Part shown: piece after piece, positions 15,319 through 23,871 of the stretch | Layout: each line of letters starts with the position of its first letter | Position numbering within the stretch: position 1 is the first letter of the stretch | The notes under the pieces: model-generated | Told to the model about the DNA's origin: nothing | The model's database searches: none | Seen by the model: only the letters and a program-made list of their open reading frames with translations | Made by a program: the position numbers and the translations under genes | Source: VBDM01 sp035702665 | Lineage (GTDB): Bacteria; Pseudomonadota; Gammaproteobacteria; Burkholderiales; SG8-39 | Reading direction: 5' to 3' | NCBI GenBank assembly: GCA_035702665.1 | Contig: DASSQD010000018.1 | Span: forward strand, 8,072 to 72,071 | Length of the DNA: 64,000 nt

Positions 15319-16539
15319 CTACAACTCCATCACTCGCCGGTAGTAATCATAGAAGGCGCGAATCACGGATTCCGTAACCATGTGCGGTTCGTCGTTCCAT
15401 TCCCGCCCGCCCATCTCCATGAATCCGGCCGAGTCGGGGTAGGGGCGCACACCGCCCTGCGAGAACTTCATCACCTCGCTGTCGTCGATCGAGACGAAGC
15501 CCGCCGGGCCCATGAGGTTGGCCTGGCGCAGCCGTCTCCGGACCATGGCCTCGTCGTCGTCCGCGTAGCCGAAGAAGGTCCACGCTAGCTCGAACTCGTC
15601 CGGCCCCCGCGTGACCAGCTGCCGCATCGCGAGCGTGTTCGACTGCTGCTGGATGATGAGGTTGGGCCAGAGCGTCGTCATCACCACCGTGTACTCCGGG
15701 AACTCGCGCACGGGATCGAGCAGAGCAGGGTCTTGGAGGCGGAAATTGTCGATCAGGGATTTCATGTCGGCGTTGTCGTCGGTCTTTCGTTGCTCGCCGC
15801 GCCAGGATATGAGCGCGCCATGGCGGCCGGTGGAATCCATCTCGACCTTCGATGGCTGATCCGCGCGGAACAGGCCGAAACTCACGAGGAAGACGTGCAG
15901 GAGGCTCGCGTGGTAAGGATCCTTGATGTTCTCGAACATCAACTTCCAGTTCGCCGGAATGAGCTGGCGCGAATAGCCGAGCAACGTGAGCTCCCGACCG
16001 TCGAAGACGCGGTCGTACAGCGCGAGCATCGACGGGCCGAAATATTCTTCGAGAGGCTGAAGGTCGGTCGCGAAGGATGCGAAGATCACGCCGTGGCGAC
16101 GCGCGACGCGGAGCCTGCGCAAGCCGTGCTTTTTGGGATCGAAGTCGGCCGGCATGCCCCCCTGCTTCTTCACGCCGCGTCGGAACGGCACTCCGATCAG
16201 ATCGCCCTTCAGATCGTAGGTCCACTGATGGTAGGGACACATGAACTCGGTAGCGTTGCCGAGATGTCGCTGGCAGAACTGGACGCCGCGATGCGCACAG
16301 CGGTTCTCTACGACGTTGACCGAGCCGTCCTCGTCGCGCACGACGACGACCGGCTTCTCGCCGATAAATGTCCGCTTGAAATCGCCCGCGTTGGGAATCT
16401 CGGCTTCGAGGGCGACATAACTCCAGCTCGGGCCGCAGAACACGCGCTCCTGCTCGCGCGCGTAGATCTCCGGGTCAGAGTAGATCCAGTACGGTATTCG
16501 GGTGACGCCTTCTTTCGGCCAAACGCGGCGCGTATCCAT
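15319..16539 (-). CDS. Rieske aromatic-ring-hydroxylating oxygenase alpha subunit (NagG/AndAc-like)
   Basis: The 406-residue protein has a Rieske domain with Cys81-x-His83 and Cys101-x2-His104 (CAHRG, CPYHQW). The catalytic domain binds mononuclear iron through Asp207-x2-His210-x4-His215 in DPYHASLLH. Sequence blocks such as SYVALEAEIPNAGDFKRTFI, VPFRRGVKKQGG and SFGLFRAD are typical of salicylate 5-hydroxylase and anthranilate dioxygenase large subunits. It would insert O2 into an aromatic carboxylate in the cytoplasm. The start lies only 12 bases after the parB stop with no clear ribosome-binding site, so it is probably transcribed from the mnmG-parB unit. The substrate cannot be fixed from sequence. 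Confidence 0.92.
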   Translation of the reverse strand: MDTRRVWPKEGVTRIPYWIYSDPEIYAREQERVFCGPSWSYVALEAEIPNAGDFKRTFIGEKPVVVVRDEDGSVNVVENRCAHRGVQFCQRHLGNATEFMCPYHQWTYDLKGDLIGVPFRRGVKKQGGMPADFDPKKHGLRRLRVARRHGVIFASFATDLQPLEEYFGPSMLALYDRVFDGRELTLLGYSRQLIPANWKLMFENIKDPYHASLLHVFLVSFGLFRADQPSKVEMDSTGRHGALISWRGEQRKTDDNADMKSLIDNFRLQDPALLDPVREFPEYTVVMTTLWPNLIIQQQSNTLAMRQLVTRGPDEFELAWTFFGYADDDEAMVRRRLRQANLMGPAGFVSIDDSEVMKFSQGGVRPYPDSAGFMEMGGREWNDEPHMVTESVIRAFYDYYRRVMEL

Positions 16540-16551
16540 GGCGTGCTGCTG

Positions 16552-17409
16552 TCAGGACAACCGCTTCCGTCGGAATCTGGAAAGAAGGTCGTCCAGATGG
16601 TCGGGGCTCGAGTAAACGAGGACGAGCGTGCCCGCGCCCTTTTTCCCGGGCCTGATGCGAACCGTCGTACCGACCTCCTCGGACACCTCTTCCTCGAGGC
16701 GGGCGATATCGCGGTCGGTGACTTTCCGCTTCGACTTTGACGATGGGTGAAGGATGGCGTTGACCAGCTCCTCGGTTTGCCTCACCGAGAGCGCGCGCGT
16801 CGCAACCCGCTTCGCCACCGATTCCTGCCTGCGCCCTTCCAGAGCGAGGAGCGCCCGCGCGTGACCCATCTCCAGCCTCCCATCGAGCACCATGGCCTGC
16901 ACCGGCTTCTGCAGGTTGCGGAGCCTGAGCAGGTTCGTGGTCGCGGTGCGTGAGCGGCCGATGGCATCGGCGGCTTCTTGATGCGTGAGCTTGAACTCGT
17001 CGATCAGCCGCTGAACGCCGTTCGCCTCCTCGAGCGGATTGAGGTCCTCCCGTTGGATATTCTCGACGAGAGCCATGGCGAGCGCGGCAGAGTCGGGCAC
17101 CTCGCGCACCAGCACCGGAACCTCCTCCAGCCCAGCGATCTTCGCGGCTCGCCAGCGCCGCTCGCCAGCGATGATCTCGTAGCGATCGCCACTGACTGGT
17201 CTCACGAGGATTGGCTGCATCAAGCCCTGCTTGCCGATCGATGCAGCGAGCTCCTGCAGCGATGCGTCGTCCATCTTCGTGCGCGGTTGGTAGCGGCCGC
17301 GCTGCAGTTGATCGACTCGCAGCGTCCCCTGATGCTCGGCCATCGGGGCGCCGCTCGAATCCCGGTCGAGCAGTGCATCCAAGCCCCTTCCTAGTCCCTT
17401 CAGCTTCAT
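16552..17409 (-). CDS. parB: Chromosome partitioning protein ParB
   Basis: The 285-residue protein begins with MKLKGLGRGLDALL, a typical ParB N-terminus, and contains ENIQREDLNPLEEA, the CTP-binding GERRWRA motif, and a helix-turn-helix around GRSRTATTNLLRL. The C-terminal dimerisation region ends in RKRLS. It binds parS near oriC, spreads as a CTP-dependent clamp, and recruits ParA and SMC. ATG 17409 overlaps the parA stop by 4 bases (ATGA). A matching parS site lies 3.4 kb away at 20777-20790. Unusually, the next gene on the strand is a Rieske oxygenase rather than the atp operon. Confidence 0.96.
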   Translation of the reverse strand: MKLKGLGRGLDALLDRDSSGAPMAEHQGTLRVDQLQRGRYQPRTKMDDASLQELAASIGKQGLMQPILVRPVSGDRYEIIAGERRWRAAKIAGLEEVPVLVREVPDSAALAMALVENIQREDLNPLEEANGVQRLIDEFKLTHQEAADAIGRSRTATTNLLRLRNLQKPVQAMVLDGRLEMGHARALLALEGRRQESVAKRVATRALSVRQTEELVNAILHPSSKSKRKVTDRDIARLEEEVSEEVGTTVRIRPGKKGAGTLVLVYSSPDHLDDLLSRFRRKRLS

Positions 17410-18188
17410 GGCGTCACCGCCGCGAGGCCGTTGCGCGAAAGGATCTCCCCGACGAGCTCGACGTAGGCTTGGGAGCCCTTGCACTCGCGGTCGAGTTTTA
17501 CCGCGGGCGCACCGTAGCTGGGTGCCTCGGCGAGACGCACGTTGCGCGGAATAACGGTCGCGTACACCTTGTCGCCGAAGTGCTCCTGCAGTTGCGCGGA
17601 TACCTGCTGCGCAAGTGTGTTGCGCGGGTCGTACATCGTGCGCAACAGTCCCTCGATGTCGAGCCTCGGATTCAGGCTCTGGCGTACTTTCTTGATCGTA
17701 TTGACCAGGTCGGACAGTCCTTCGAGCGCGTAGTACTCGCATTGCATCGGAATCATCACGGCGTGCGCAGCGACGAGGGCGTTCACCGTGAGCATGTTGA
17801 GTGCCGGGGGGCAATCGAGCAGGATGAAGTCGTACTGATCCGCAATCGACTTGAGCGCGGCCTTTAGGCGGGACTCGCGGTGCTCGAGGCCGACGAGCTC
17901 GACCTCGGCGCCGGCGAGATCGCGGTTGGCGGGAATCAGATCGTAGCCGCCTGCCTCGGACTTCTGACGGGCCGATTCCGCGGTCGCCAGCCCGAGCAGC
18001 ACCTGGTACACCGATGTCTTCAGCACGCGCTTGTCGACGCCGCTCCCCATGGTGGCGTTTCCCTGCGGATCGAGGTCAACGAGCAGCACGCGCATTCCCG
18101 ATTGCGCGAGACCTGCGGCAAGATTGACACTGGTCGTGGTCTTGCCGACGCCGCCTTTCTGATTGGTGACCGCGAGGACGCGTGTCAT
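17406..18188 (-). CDS. parA: Chromosome partitioning ATPase ParA (Soj)
   Basis: The 260-residue protein opens with VLAVTNQKGGVGKTT, the deviant Walker A motif of ParA/MinD ATPases. DLDPQGNAT is at about residues 39-47 and the Walker B region LLDCPPALNM follows later. The length and lack of an N-terminal helix-turn-helix match chromosomal ParA. Nucleotide-dependent DNA binding moves ParB-parS complexes. Its ATG lies directly upstream of the rsmG stop with a 4-base overlap, so rsmG-parA-parB are translationally coupled. Confidence 0.96.
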   Translation of the reverse strand: MTRVLAVTNQKGGVGKTTTSVNLAAGLAQSGMRVLLVDLDPQGNATMGSGVDKRVLKTSVYQVLLGLATAESARQKSEAGGYDLIPANRDLAGAEVELVGLEHRESRLKAALKSIADQYDFILLDCPPALNMLTVNALVAAHAVMIPMQCEYYALEGLSDLVNTIKKVRQSLNPRLDIEGLLRTMYDPRNTLAQQVSAQLQEHFGDKVYATVIPRNVRLAEAPSYGAPAVKLDRECKGSQAYVELVGEILSRNGLAAVTP

Positions 18189-18838
18189 GCCCGCTCGATC
18201 AGAACCAAGTGCCGTCTCGCATCCAAGCCGGGAACGGTAAGAAGCTGCACGTCACTCACGCGAAACCCGGCGGGCATGCGATTGATCTCCTCGAGGGGGT
18301 AGACGCCCTTCATCGCGGCGATGACACCGCCGGGAGCGAGCAGATGTCCTACCCACTCGATGATCTCAGCGATTTCCCCGAGAGCTCGGGAAACGATACA
18401 GTCGAATCCCCGTGCGGGCCGCCACGATTCCGCGCGCTCGCATGCCACGCGGGCATTGGTCAGTCCAAGCTCCGCAATCGTTTGCCTGAGGAAAGCGCAC
18501 TTCTTCTGATTGCTATCGAGGAGGTCGATCTCTATGTCCGGCCTCGCGACGGCGATGGGAATGCCAGGAAAGCCAGCCCCGCTTCCCACGTCCAGCAAAC
18601 GCCGGCCACGCAGATGGGGCACGATCGAGAGGCTATCCAGTAAGTGCACACTCGTTGACTTCGCCGCATCCCGTATGGCGGTCAGATTGTGGACTCGATT
18701 CCATTTCGTCAATAATTCAAGGTGTTGGAGCAATCTCGCCAACGCTTCAGGGGCTAAGTTGAGACCTAGCGCAGTCGTTCCAGATTCAAGCTGCCTATAG
18801 CGCTCCTCTAGCCTAGGTGCTGCAGTGACTGTCATCAT
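18185..18838 (-). CDS. rsmG: 16S rRNA (guanine527-N7)-methyltransferase RsmG (GidB)
   Basis: The 217-residue protein carries the class I methyltransferase motif LLDVGSGAGFPGIPIA, an LLDSNQKKCAFL motif II, and the RsmG-typical FDCIVSRALGEI. It transfers a methyl group from SAM to G527 of 16S rRNA. ATG 18838 overlaps the mnmG stop (ATGA). The overlaps on both sides support a single mnmG-rsmG-parA-parB operon. Confidence 0.95.
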   Translation of the reverse strand: MMTVTAAPRLEERYRQLESGTTALGLNLAPEALARLLQHLELLTKWNRVHNLTAIRDAAKSTSVHLLDSLSIVPHLRGRRLLDVGSGAGFPGIPIAVARPDIEIDLLDSNQKKCAFLRQTIAELGLTNARVACERAESWRPARGFDCIVSRALGEIAEIIEWVGHLLAPGGVIAAMKGVYPLEEINRMPAGFRVSDVQLLTVPGLDARRHLVLIERA

Positions 18839-20730
18839 GCAGCAGATCTTTCCCGCAGCCTTGCCTGACGTTTCAAGTGAACGAGCAGGACTGAGATGGC
18901 CGCCGGCGTGATCCCCGATATCCGCGAGGCTTGGCCGATAGTTTCCGGCCGGTGCAGGCTGAGCTTCTGCCGCACTTCGACCGACAGCCCCCGCACTTCA
19001 TCGTAATTCATCTCCGCGGGCAGGAGCATATATTCGTAATGCTCGTGGCGCTCGATCTCCTCGCGCTGGCGCGCGACGTATCCTTGATACTTGGCCTGGA
19101 TCTCCACCTGCGCAGCCACCGCCGCGTCGGCAACGGCAGTTGTGTCCCCCGAAAGCCCAGCGAGCGAGGCATAGCTCACCCTCGGCCGCTTAAGCAGATC
19201 CAGCAACGAGTATTCACGCTCAATTGGGCCGCCGAGAACGCGCTCCGCGATTTCCGGGGCGAGAGATTTCGGGCTCACCCAGATTGACTTGAGACGCTCC
19301 TGCTCCCGCGCGATCGCATCGCGCTTGCGACTAAACGCCGCCCAGCGAGCATCGTCGACGATGCCCAGCCGACGCCCGGATTCAGTGAGACGCAAGTCCG
19401 CATTGTCCTCGCGCAGCATCAGCCGATACTCCGCGCGGCTAGTGAACATGCGATAGGGCTCGCTGACCCCACGGGTGACGAGGTCGTCGACCAGAACCCC
19501 GATATATGCTTCGTCTCGCCTGGGGCACCACGCGGGCTCGCCCTTCACCAGGCGAGATGCATTGATCCCAGCGAGAATTCCTTGCGCTGCCGCCTCTTCG
19601 TATCCCGTCGTACCGTTGATCTGTCCGGCGAAGAACAACCCCGAAATCGATTTCGTCTCGAGCGATGATTTCAGGCTGCGCGGATCGTAATAGTCGTATT
19701 CGATGGCGTAGCCGGGCCGGAGGAGCTGCGCTCTTTCTAGGCCGCGAATGCTCCTCACCATTTCGAGCTGCACGTCGAAAGGAAGACTCGTCGAAATGCC
19801 GTTGGGGTAGAACTCGTTGGTCGTGAGCCCCTCGGGCTCTAGGAAGACCTGGTGGCTCGACTTCGCGGCGAAGCGATGGATCTTGTCCTCTATCGATGGG
19901 CAATAGCGCGGCCCGATCCCCTCGATCACACCGGTATACATCGGCGAGCGGTCAAGGTTGCCGCGGATGATCTCGTGGGTGCGTGGGTTCGTTTGCGTGA
20001 TCCAGCAAGGGAGCTGGCGAGGATGCATTTCCGCGGTGCCCAAGAACGAAAACACCGGTACGGGATGGTCGCCGGGCTGAGGCGTCATCACGGAAAAATC
20101 GATGCTGCGACCGTCGAGCCGGGGCGGCGTGCCCGTTTTCAAGCGCCCGACCGGAAGCTTCAGCTCGCGAAGGCGCGCAGCTAGGCTGAGCGATGGGGGG
20201 TCTCCCGCGCGACCGGCCTGATAGCTGGACAGACCGATGTGCACGAGCCCGGAGAGAAAGGTTCCTGTAGTAAGCACGACGGCGGGGGCTGAGAAGCACA
20301 CGCCGAGCTTGGTCCTTACTCCCGAGACGCGATCGCCCTCGAGCACCAGATCGTCCACCGCGTCTTGAAAGAGCGTCAGATTGGCTTGGTTCTCCAGCCG
20401 CGAACGGATTGCGCGCTTATAGAGTAGTCGATCAGCTTGAGCGCGCGTTGCCCGCACCGCGGGCCCCTTGGAGGAATTCAGGATTCGAAACTGGATGCCG
20501 GCCTCGTCGGTCGCGATCGCCATGACTCCGCCGAGCGCATCTATCTCCTTGACTAGATGACCTTTACCGATCCCGCCAACGGACGGGTTACAGGACATCT
20601 GGCCCAGCGTTTCGAGGTTGTGTGTGACCAGCAGGGTCCTACAGCCGGCGCGGGCAGCAGCCAATGCGGCCTCGGTCCCCGCGTGGCCTCCGCCGACGAC
20701 GACTATATCGAATTGAGCTGGGAAACTCAT
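18835..20730 (-). CDS. mnmG: tRNA uridine 5-carboxymethylaminomethyl modification enzyme MnmG (GidA)
   Basis: The 631-residue flavoprotein begins MSFPAQFDIVVVGGGHAGTE, an FAD-binding GxGxxG at residues 13-18. It retains CNPSVGGIGKGHLVKEIDAL, AVRATRAQADR, and the GLFFAGQINGTTGYEEAA block, all diagnostic for MnmG. With MnmE it installs the cmnm5 group on U34 of certain tRNAs. The annotated start ATG 20730 gives the standard N-terminus; longer upstream starts run through parS and are unlikely. Its partner mnmE lies 3 kb further along the same strand, separated by pckG and an AbrB-type gene. Confidence 0.96.
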   Translation of the reverse strand: MSFPAQFDIVVVGGGHAGTEAALAAARAGCRTLLVTHNLETLGQMSCNPSVGGIGKGHLVKEIDALGGVMAIATDEAGIQFRILNSSKGPAVRATRAQADRLLYKRAIRSRLENQANLTLFQDAVDDLVLEGDRVSGVRTKLGVCFSAPAVVLTTGTFLSGLVHIGLSSYQAGRAGDPPSLSLAARLRELKLPVGRLKTGTPPRLDGRSIDFSVMTPQPGDHPVPVFSFLGTAEMHPRQLPCWITQTNPRTHEIIRGNLDRSPMYTGVIEGIGPRYCPSIEDKIHRFAAKSSHQVFLEPEGLTTNEFYPNGISTSLPFDVQLEMVRSIRGLERAQLLRPGYAIEYDYYDPRSLKSSLETKSISGLFFAGQINGTTGYEEAAAQGILAGINASRLVKGEPAWCPRRDEAYIGVLVDDLVTRGVSEPYRMFTSRAEYRLMLREDNADLRLTESGRRLGIVDDARWAAFSRKRDAIAREQERLKSIWVSPKSLAPEIAERVLGGPIEREYSLLDLLKRPRVSYASLAGLSGDTTAVADAAVAAQVEIQAKYQGYVARQREEIERHEHYEYMLLPAEMNYDEVRGLSVEVRQKLSLHRPETIGQASRISGITPAAISVLLVHLKRQARLRERSAA

Positions 20731-20743
20731 CGCAGAAGAACGG

Positions 20744-20771
20744 ATTCTAAGGCCAAAACGCGCACCAATAA
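20744..20771 (-). promoter_or_regulatory. Sigma-70-like promoter for mnmG operon
   Basis: On the minus strand TTATTG (20771-20766) is separated by 16 bases from TAGAAT (20749-20744), placing a start point only a few bases before the mnmG ATG, with a very short leader. The parS palindrome sits 5 bases upstream of the -35 hexamer, so bound ParB could affect the promoter. The hexamers are moderate matches only. Confidence 0.45.
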
Positions 20772-20776
20772 CAGGC

Positions 20777-20790
20777 GTTTCACGTGAAAC
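20777..20790. other. parS: parS centromere site
   Basis: GTTTCACGTGAAAC is a perfect 14-base palindrome and matches the core of the widely conserved chromosomal parS (TGTTTCACGTGAAACA), with the final A at 20791 also present and C instead of T at the first position. It lies between mnmG and pckG, 3.4 kb from parB and about 7 kb from dnaA. ParB should load here. I saw no second copy in the window. Confidence 0.93.
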
Positions 20791-20807
20791 ATATCCGAAC
20801 AGGAAAC

Positions 20808-20832
20808 AAAAAAAGCCGTCTATAGGACGGCT
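20808..20832 (-). terminator. Rho-independent terminator of pckG
   Basis: On the minus strand AGCCGTC-CTATA-GACGGCT forms a 7-bp stem followed by a run of seven T residues. It lies 22 bases beyond the pckG stop, in the correct orientation to end that transcript before parS and the mnmG promoter. Confidence 0.88.
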
Positions 20833-20854
20833 CTTTCTGACGGCGCGAGTCTCC

Positions 20855-22687
20855 TTAGCCCAGAGACCGCTCCAATTCCGAACGGCGTGTCGCCAGCTCC
20901 TTAGGCAGGCGACTACCCAGCATCCTGAGCAGCTCGTCGTGGAGCTTGAGTTCGCGCTTCCATTCGGGAACATCGACCGAGCTGACCCGCCGGTACTTGT
21001 CACCGGTGAACTCTTCTAGCCCTTTCCACTCCAGGTCCGCAAAAGCAGGAATGTGCCCGATCGGCGTTTCCACTCCCGCTGCCTCGCCTTTGCAGCGCTC
21101 TACGATCCATTTCAGCACGCGCATGTTCTCTCCGAATCCCGGCCAGATGAACTTGCCCGATGCATCGGTTCGAAACCAGTTGACGCAGAAGATCCGCGGG
21201 CGCTTGGCCACCGAGCGGCCGAGTTTCAGCCAATGGGCGAAATAGTCGCCCATGTTGTAACCAACAAAAGGGATCATTGCCATGGGATCGCGTCGGACCA
21301 CGCCGACCTTACCCGTCGCCGCAGCAGTGGTCTCTGAGCCCATCGTCGCGGCGGCGTAGACTCCGGAATCCCAGTCGAAGGTTTCGGCGACCAAAGGGAC
21401 CGTATCAGAACGACGCCCACCGAAGACGAAAGCGGAGATCGGAACGCCTTGGGGGTCTTCCCACGCGGAATCGATGGAGGGGCATTGCGACGCGGGAACG
21501 GTAAAGCGCGCGTTGGGGTGCGCAGCCTTTCTGCCGCAGTCCGGGGTCCACTCCTTGCCCTGCCAGTCCGTGAGGCGCGCAGGAGGCGTTTCGGTCATGC
21601 CCTCCCACCACACGTCCCCATCCGGCGTCATCGCCACATTCGTGAAGATCGTGTTCTTTTCGATCATCTTCATGCAATTGGGGTTGGTCTTTGCCGAAGT
21701 GCCGGGAGCCACGCCGAAGAATCCAGCCTCCGGGTTAATGGCGTAGAACCGGCCGTCTCTACCCGGCTTGATCCACGCGATGTCCTCGCCCACGGTCGAT
21801 ACCTTCCACCCGTTGAAAGCCGGTGGCGGGATCAGCATGGCGAAATTGGTTTTGCCGCACGCCGAGGGGAAAGCCCCACTCACGTAGACCTTTTCCCCCG
21901 AAGGAGGGGTCACACCAAGAATGAGCATGTGCTCGGCGAGCCAGCCCTGCTCGCGTCCCATGATGGACGCGATGCGCAGCGAAAAGCACTTCTTGCCTAA
22001 CAGGGCGTTGCCGCCGTATCCCGAGCCGAAAGACCAGATTTCCTTCGTCTCCGGATAGTGCACGATGTAGCGATGCTCCTTGCTGCACGGCCATCGCGCA
22101 TCTTTCTCGCCGGACGCGAGCGGCGCCCCCACGGAGTGGACGCAAGGCACGAAGTGCCCATCCTCTCCAAGAATCTCCCACACTTTCTTTGACATTCGCG
22201 TCATCAGATGCATGCTGACGACAACGTACGGTGAGTCCGTCAATTCGATGCCGATGTGGGCAATATGCGATCCAAGCGGCCCCATCGAGAACGGCACCAC
22301 GTAAAGAGTGCGCCCGCGCATACACCCGTCGAATAGCTTGTCCAGCGTCCCGCGCATTTCGCGTGGATCCACCCAGTTATTGGTGGGCCCCGCGTCCTCC
22401 TTGCGCTCCGAGCAGATGAACGTTCGATCCTCGGTTCGGGCGACGTCGTTTGGATCGGAGAGCGCGAGATAACAGCCAGGGCGAAGCTTTGGATTGAGAG
22501 TCTTCAGCATTCCCGACTGGACCATCTCGCTGCACAGGCGGTCGTATTCCTGTCTGGACCCGTCGCACCACTGGATTCGGTCAGGTCGGGTGAGCGCGGC
22601 GATACGCGTCACCCATTCCTTGACGCCCGCGTGTTGCACGTTCGTCGGAGCACCGATATCAATAGCGGCAACATAGGGCTGATTCAT
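20855..22687 (-). CDS. pckG: Phosphoenolpyruvate carboxykinase (GTP)
   Basis: The 610-residue enzyme contains the GTP-class P-loop GAFPSACGKTN near residues 267-277 with the reactive cysteine, plus KCFSLRIAS, FVFGGRRSDTVPLV and NWFRTDASGKF. It interconverts oxaloacetate and GTP with phosphoenolpyruvate, CO2 and GDP, the first step of gluconeogenesis from organic acids. I chose ATG 22687 (MNQPYVAAI) because family members start there and an AGGA lies close upstream. ATG 22720 and 22768 are in frame and possible. It is a single-gene unit with its own terminator, inserted between mnmG and mnmE. The upstream AT-rich stretch 22769-22822 probably holds the promoter. Confidence 0.95.
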   Translation of the reverse strand: MNQPYVAAIDIGAPTNVQHAGVKEWVTRIAALTRPDRIQWCDGSRQEYDRLCSEMVQSGMLKTLNPKLRPGCYLALSDPNDVARTEDRTFICSERKEDAGPTNNWVDPREMRGTLDKLFDGCMRGRTLYVVPFSMGPLGSHIAHIGIELTDSPYVVVSMHLMTRMSKKVWEILGEDGHFVPCVHSVGAPLASGEKDARWPCSKEHRYIVHYPETKEIWSFGSGYGGNALLGKKCFSLRIASIMGREQGWLAEHMLILGVTPPSGEKVYVSGAFPSACGKTNFAMLIPPPAFNGWKVSTVGEDIAWIKPGRDGRFYAINPEAGFFGVAPGTSAKTNPNCMKMIEKNTIFTNVAMTPDGDVWWEGMTETPPARLTDWQGKEWTPDCGRKAAHPNARFTVPASQCPSIDSAWEDPQGVPISAFVFGGRRSDTVPLVAETFDWDSGVYAAATMGSETTAAATGKVGVVRRDPMAMIPFVGYNMGDYFAHWLKLGRSVAKRPRIFCVNWFRTDASGKFIWPGFGENMRVLKWIVERCKGEAAGVETPIGHIPAFADLEWKGLEEFTGDKYRRVSSVDVPEWKRELKLHDELLRMLGSRLPKELATRRSELERSLG

Positions 22688-22822
22688 TCCTGGGGCCTCG
22701 CGAAACCGATGGCGCTCCATATCTCCCGCCATCAGTCGAGAAATGAGTAAGGGATCGAACTCTATCACGATCTCGCGGATCTATAAAAACGCATTATTAA
22801 ACAATATATTACGTAAATAGCG

Positions 22823-23863
22823 TCAGCGGCCCCAGGCCTGTCTGAGACGGCGGGCGAGCCTGAAAGTCGGAGCTGTAGTCGTTACCAGAATGATGACCCG
22901 CGTCACGTGCGCCGCGGTGACCAGAGGCACGCCCAGTTGGAGGACCTTCGCCGTCACGCACATCTCCGCCATCCCTCCGGGCGCGGTCGCGAGCACCATG
23001 GTCGCTATCGGCACCCCTCCTGCAACAGCCAGCCCCCACCCTGCCAGCGCCGAGGCGATCATCGCGAGCGCTACCGACAGGCTGACGACGCCCATGAAGC
23101 GTGGAGATGTCCTCAACGACTCGCGCTCGAAGCTCGATCCCAACGAGCAGCCGATCAGCAGCTGTGCGGCATTCGCCAGCCAAGTCGGAACTGCGGAAAG
23201 GGTGACGCCGTTCAACGTCAAGGCCACGGACACGCACAGCGGCCCCAGCATCCACGCGTTGGGCAAATGCAGCCTCGCGAGCCCAGTCCCCGCCGCGGTG
23301 GCGATGCCGAGCAATGCGACAAGACCCAGGGCGTCGACGGACACTTGCGCCGGACGGTAGATGTCCGCACCGTGCAGGCCTGAAGCGGTGAATGCAAAGG
23401 GCACAATCACCACGACGATGAAGACGCGCAAGGCTTGAGCGAGGACCACGCGATCGAGGCGCGCGCCGAATCTTTCTCCGAGAACGGTCATCTCCGCCGC
23501 GCCCCCCGGAACGCTGCAGAAGAGCGCGGTCGTAGCGTCGACGGCGGCACCCCGCATCAGAAACCAGCCGCTCGCGTAGGCGAGGAGCACGGCGAGCAGG
23601 GCTGCCGCCAGCAGCAAGTACCAATGCGCCGCGACCTCGCCAGCGACTGCGGGCGTGAAATACAAGCCGAGCGCGCAGGCGATGGTCAGCTGCCCGGCCG
23701 CCCTGCCTCCGCGCGGGGCGGCAACCCGGGCGCCAAGGAACTTGACGAGCGCCATCACCAGAAGGGGCCCAACCATCCAGGGCAGCGGCGCGTGCAAGGC
23801 GCTGAACAGCGTCCCGCTTGCCCCGCAAATTACGAGCGCACTCAGCATGGGAAAGTGTTTCAT
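22823..23863 (-). CDS. AbrB-family membrane protein (putative transporter, PF05145 type)
   Basis: The 346-residue protein is almost entirely hydrophobic, with about ten membrane segments in two homologous halves. Each half has the family signature: SVPGGAAEMTVLGERFGA in the first and ATAPGGMAEMCVTAKVL in the second. Proteins of this family, once called AbrB or ammonia monooxygenase-like, are probably transporters, but no substrate is established and there is no link to ammonia oxidation. The start is 8 bases after the mnmE stop, so it is likely read from the mnmE transcript. Confidence 0.85.
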   Translation of the reverse strand: MKHFPMLSALVICGASGTLFSALHAPLPWMVGPLLVMALVKFLGARVAAPRGGRAAGQLTIACALGLYFTPAVAGEVAAHWYLLLAAALLAVLLAYASGWFLMRGAAVDATTALFCSVPGGAAEMTVLGERFGARLDRVVLAQALRVFIVVVIVPFAFTASGLHGADIYRPAQVSVDALGLVALLGIATAAGTGLARLHLPNAWMLGPLCVSVALTLNGVTLSAVPTWLANAAQLLIGCSLGSSFERESLRTSPRFMGVVSLSVALAMIASALAGWGLAVAGGVPIATMVLATAPGGMAEMCVTAKVLQLGVPLVTAAHVTRVIILVTTTAPTFRLARRLRQAWGR

Positions 23864-23871
23864 TGCGTCGA

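Noticed and set aside
22823..23863. Ammonia monooxygenase annotation
   Set aside because: Older family names use this label, but the protein is an AbrB-type membrane protein with duplicated PGG-x-AEM motifs and no copper-oxygenase features.
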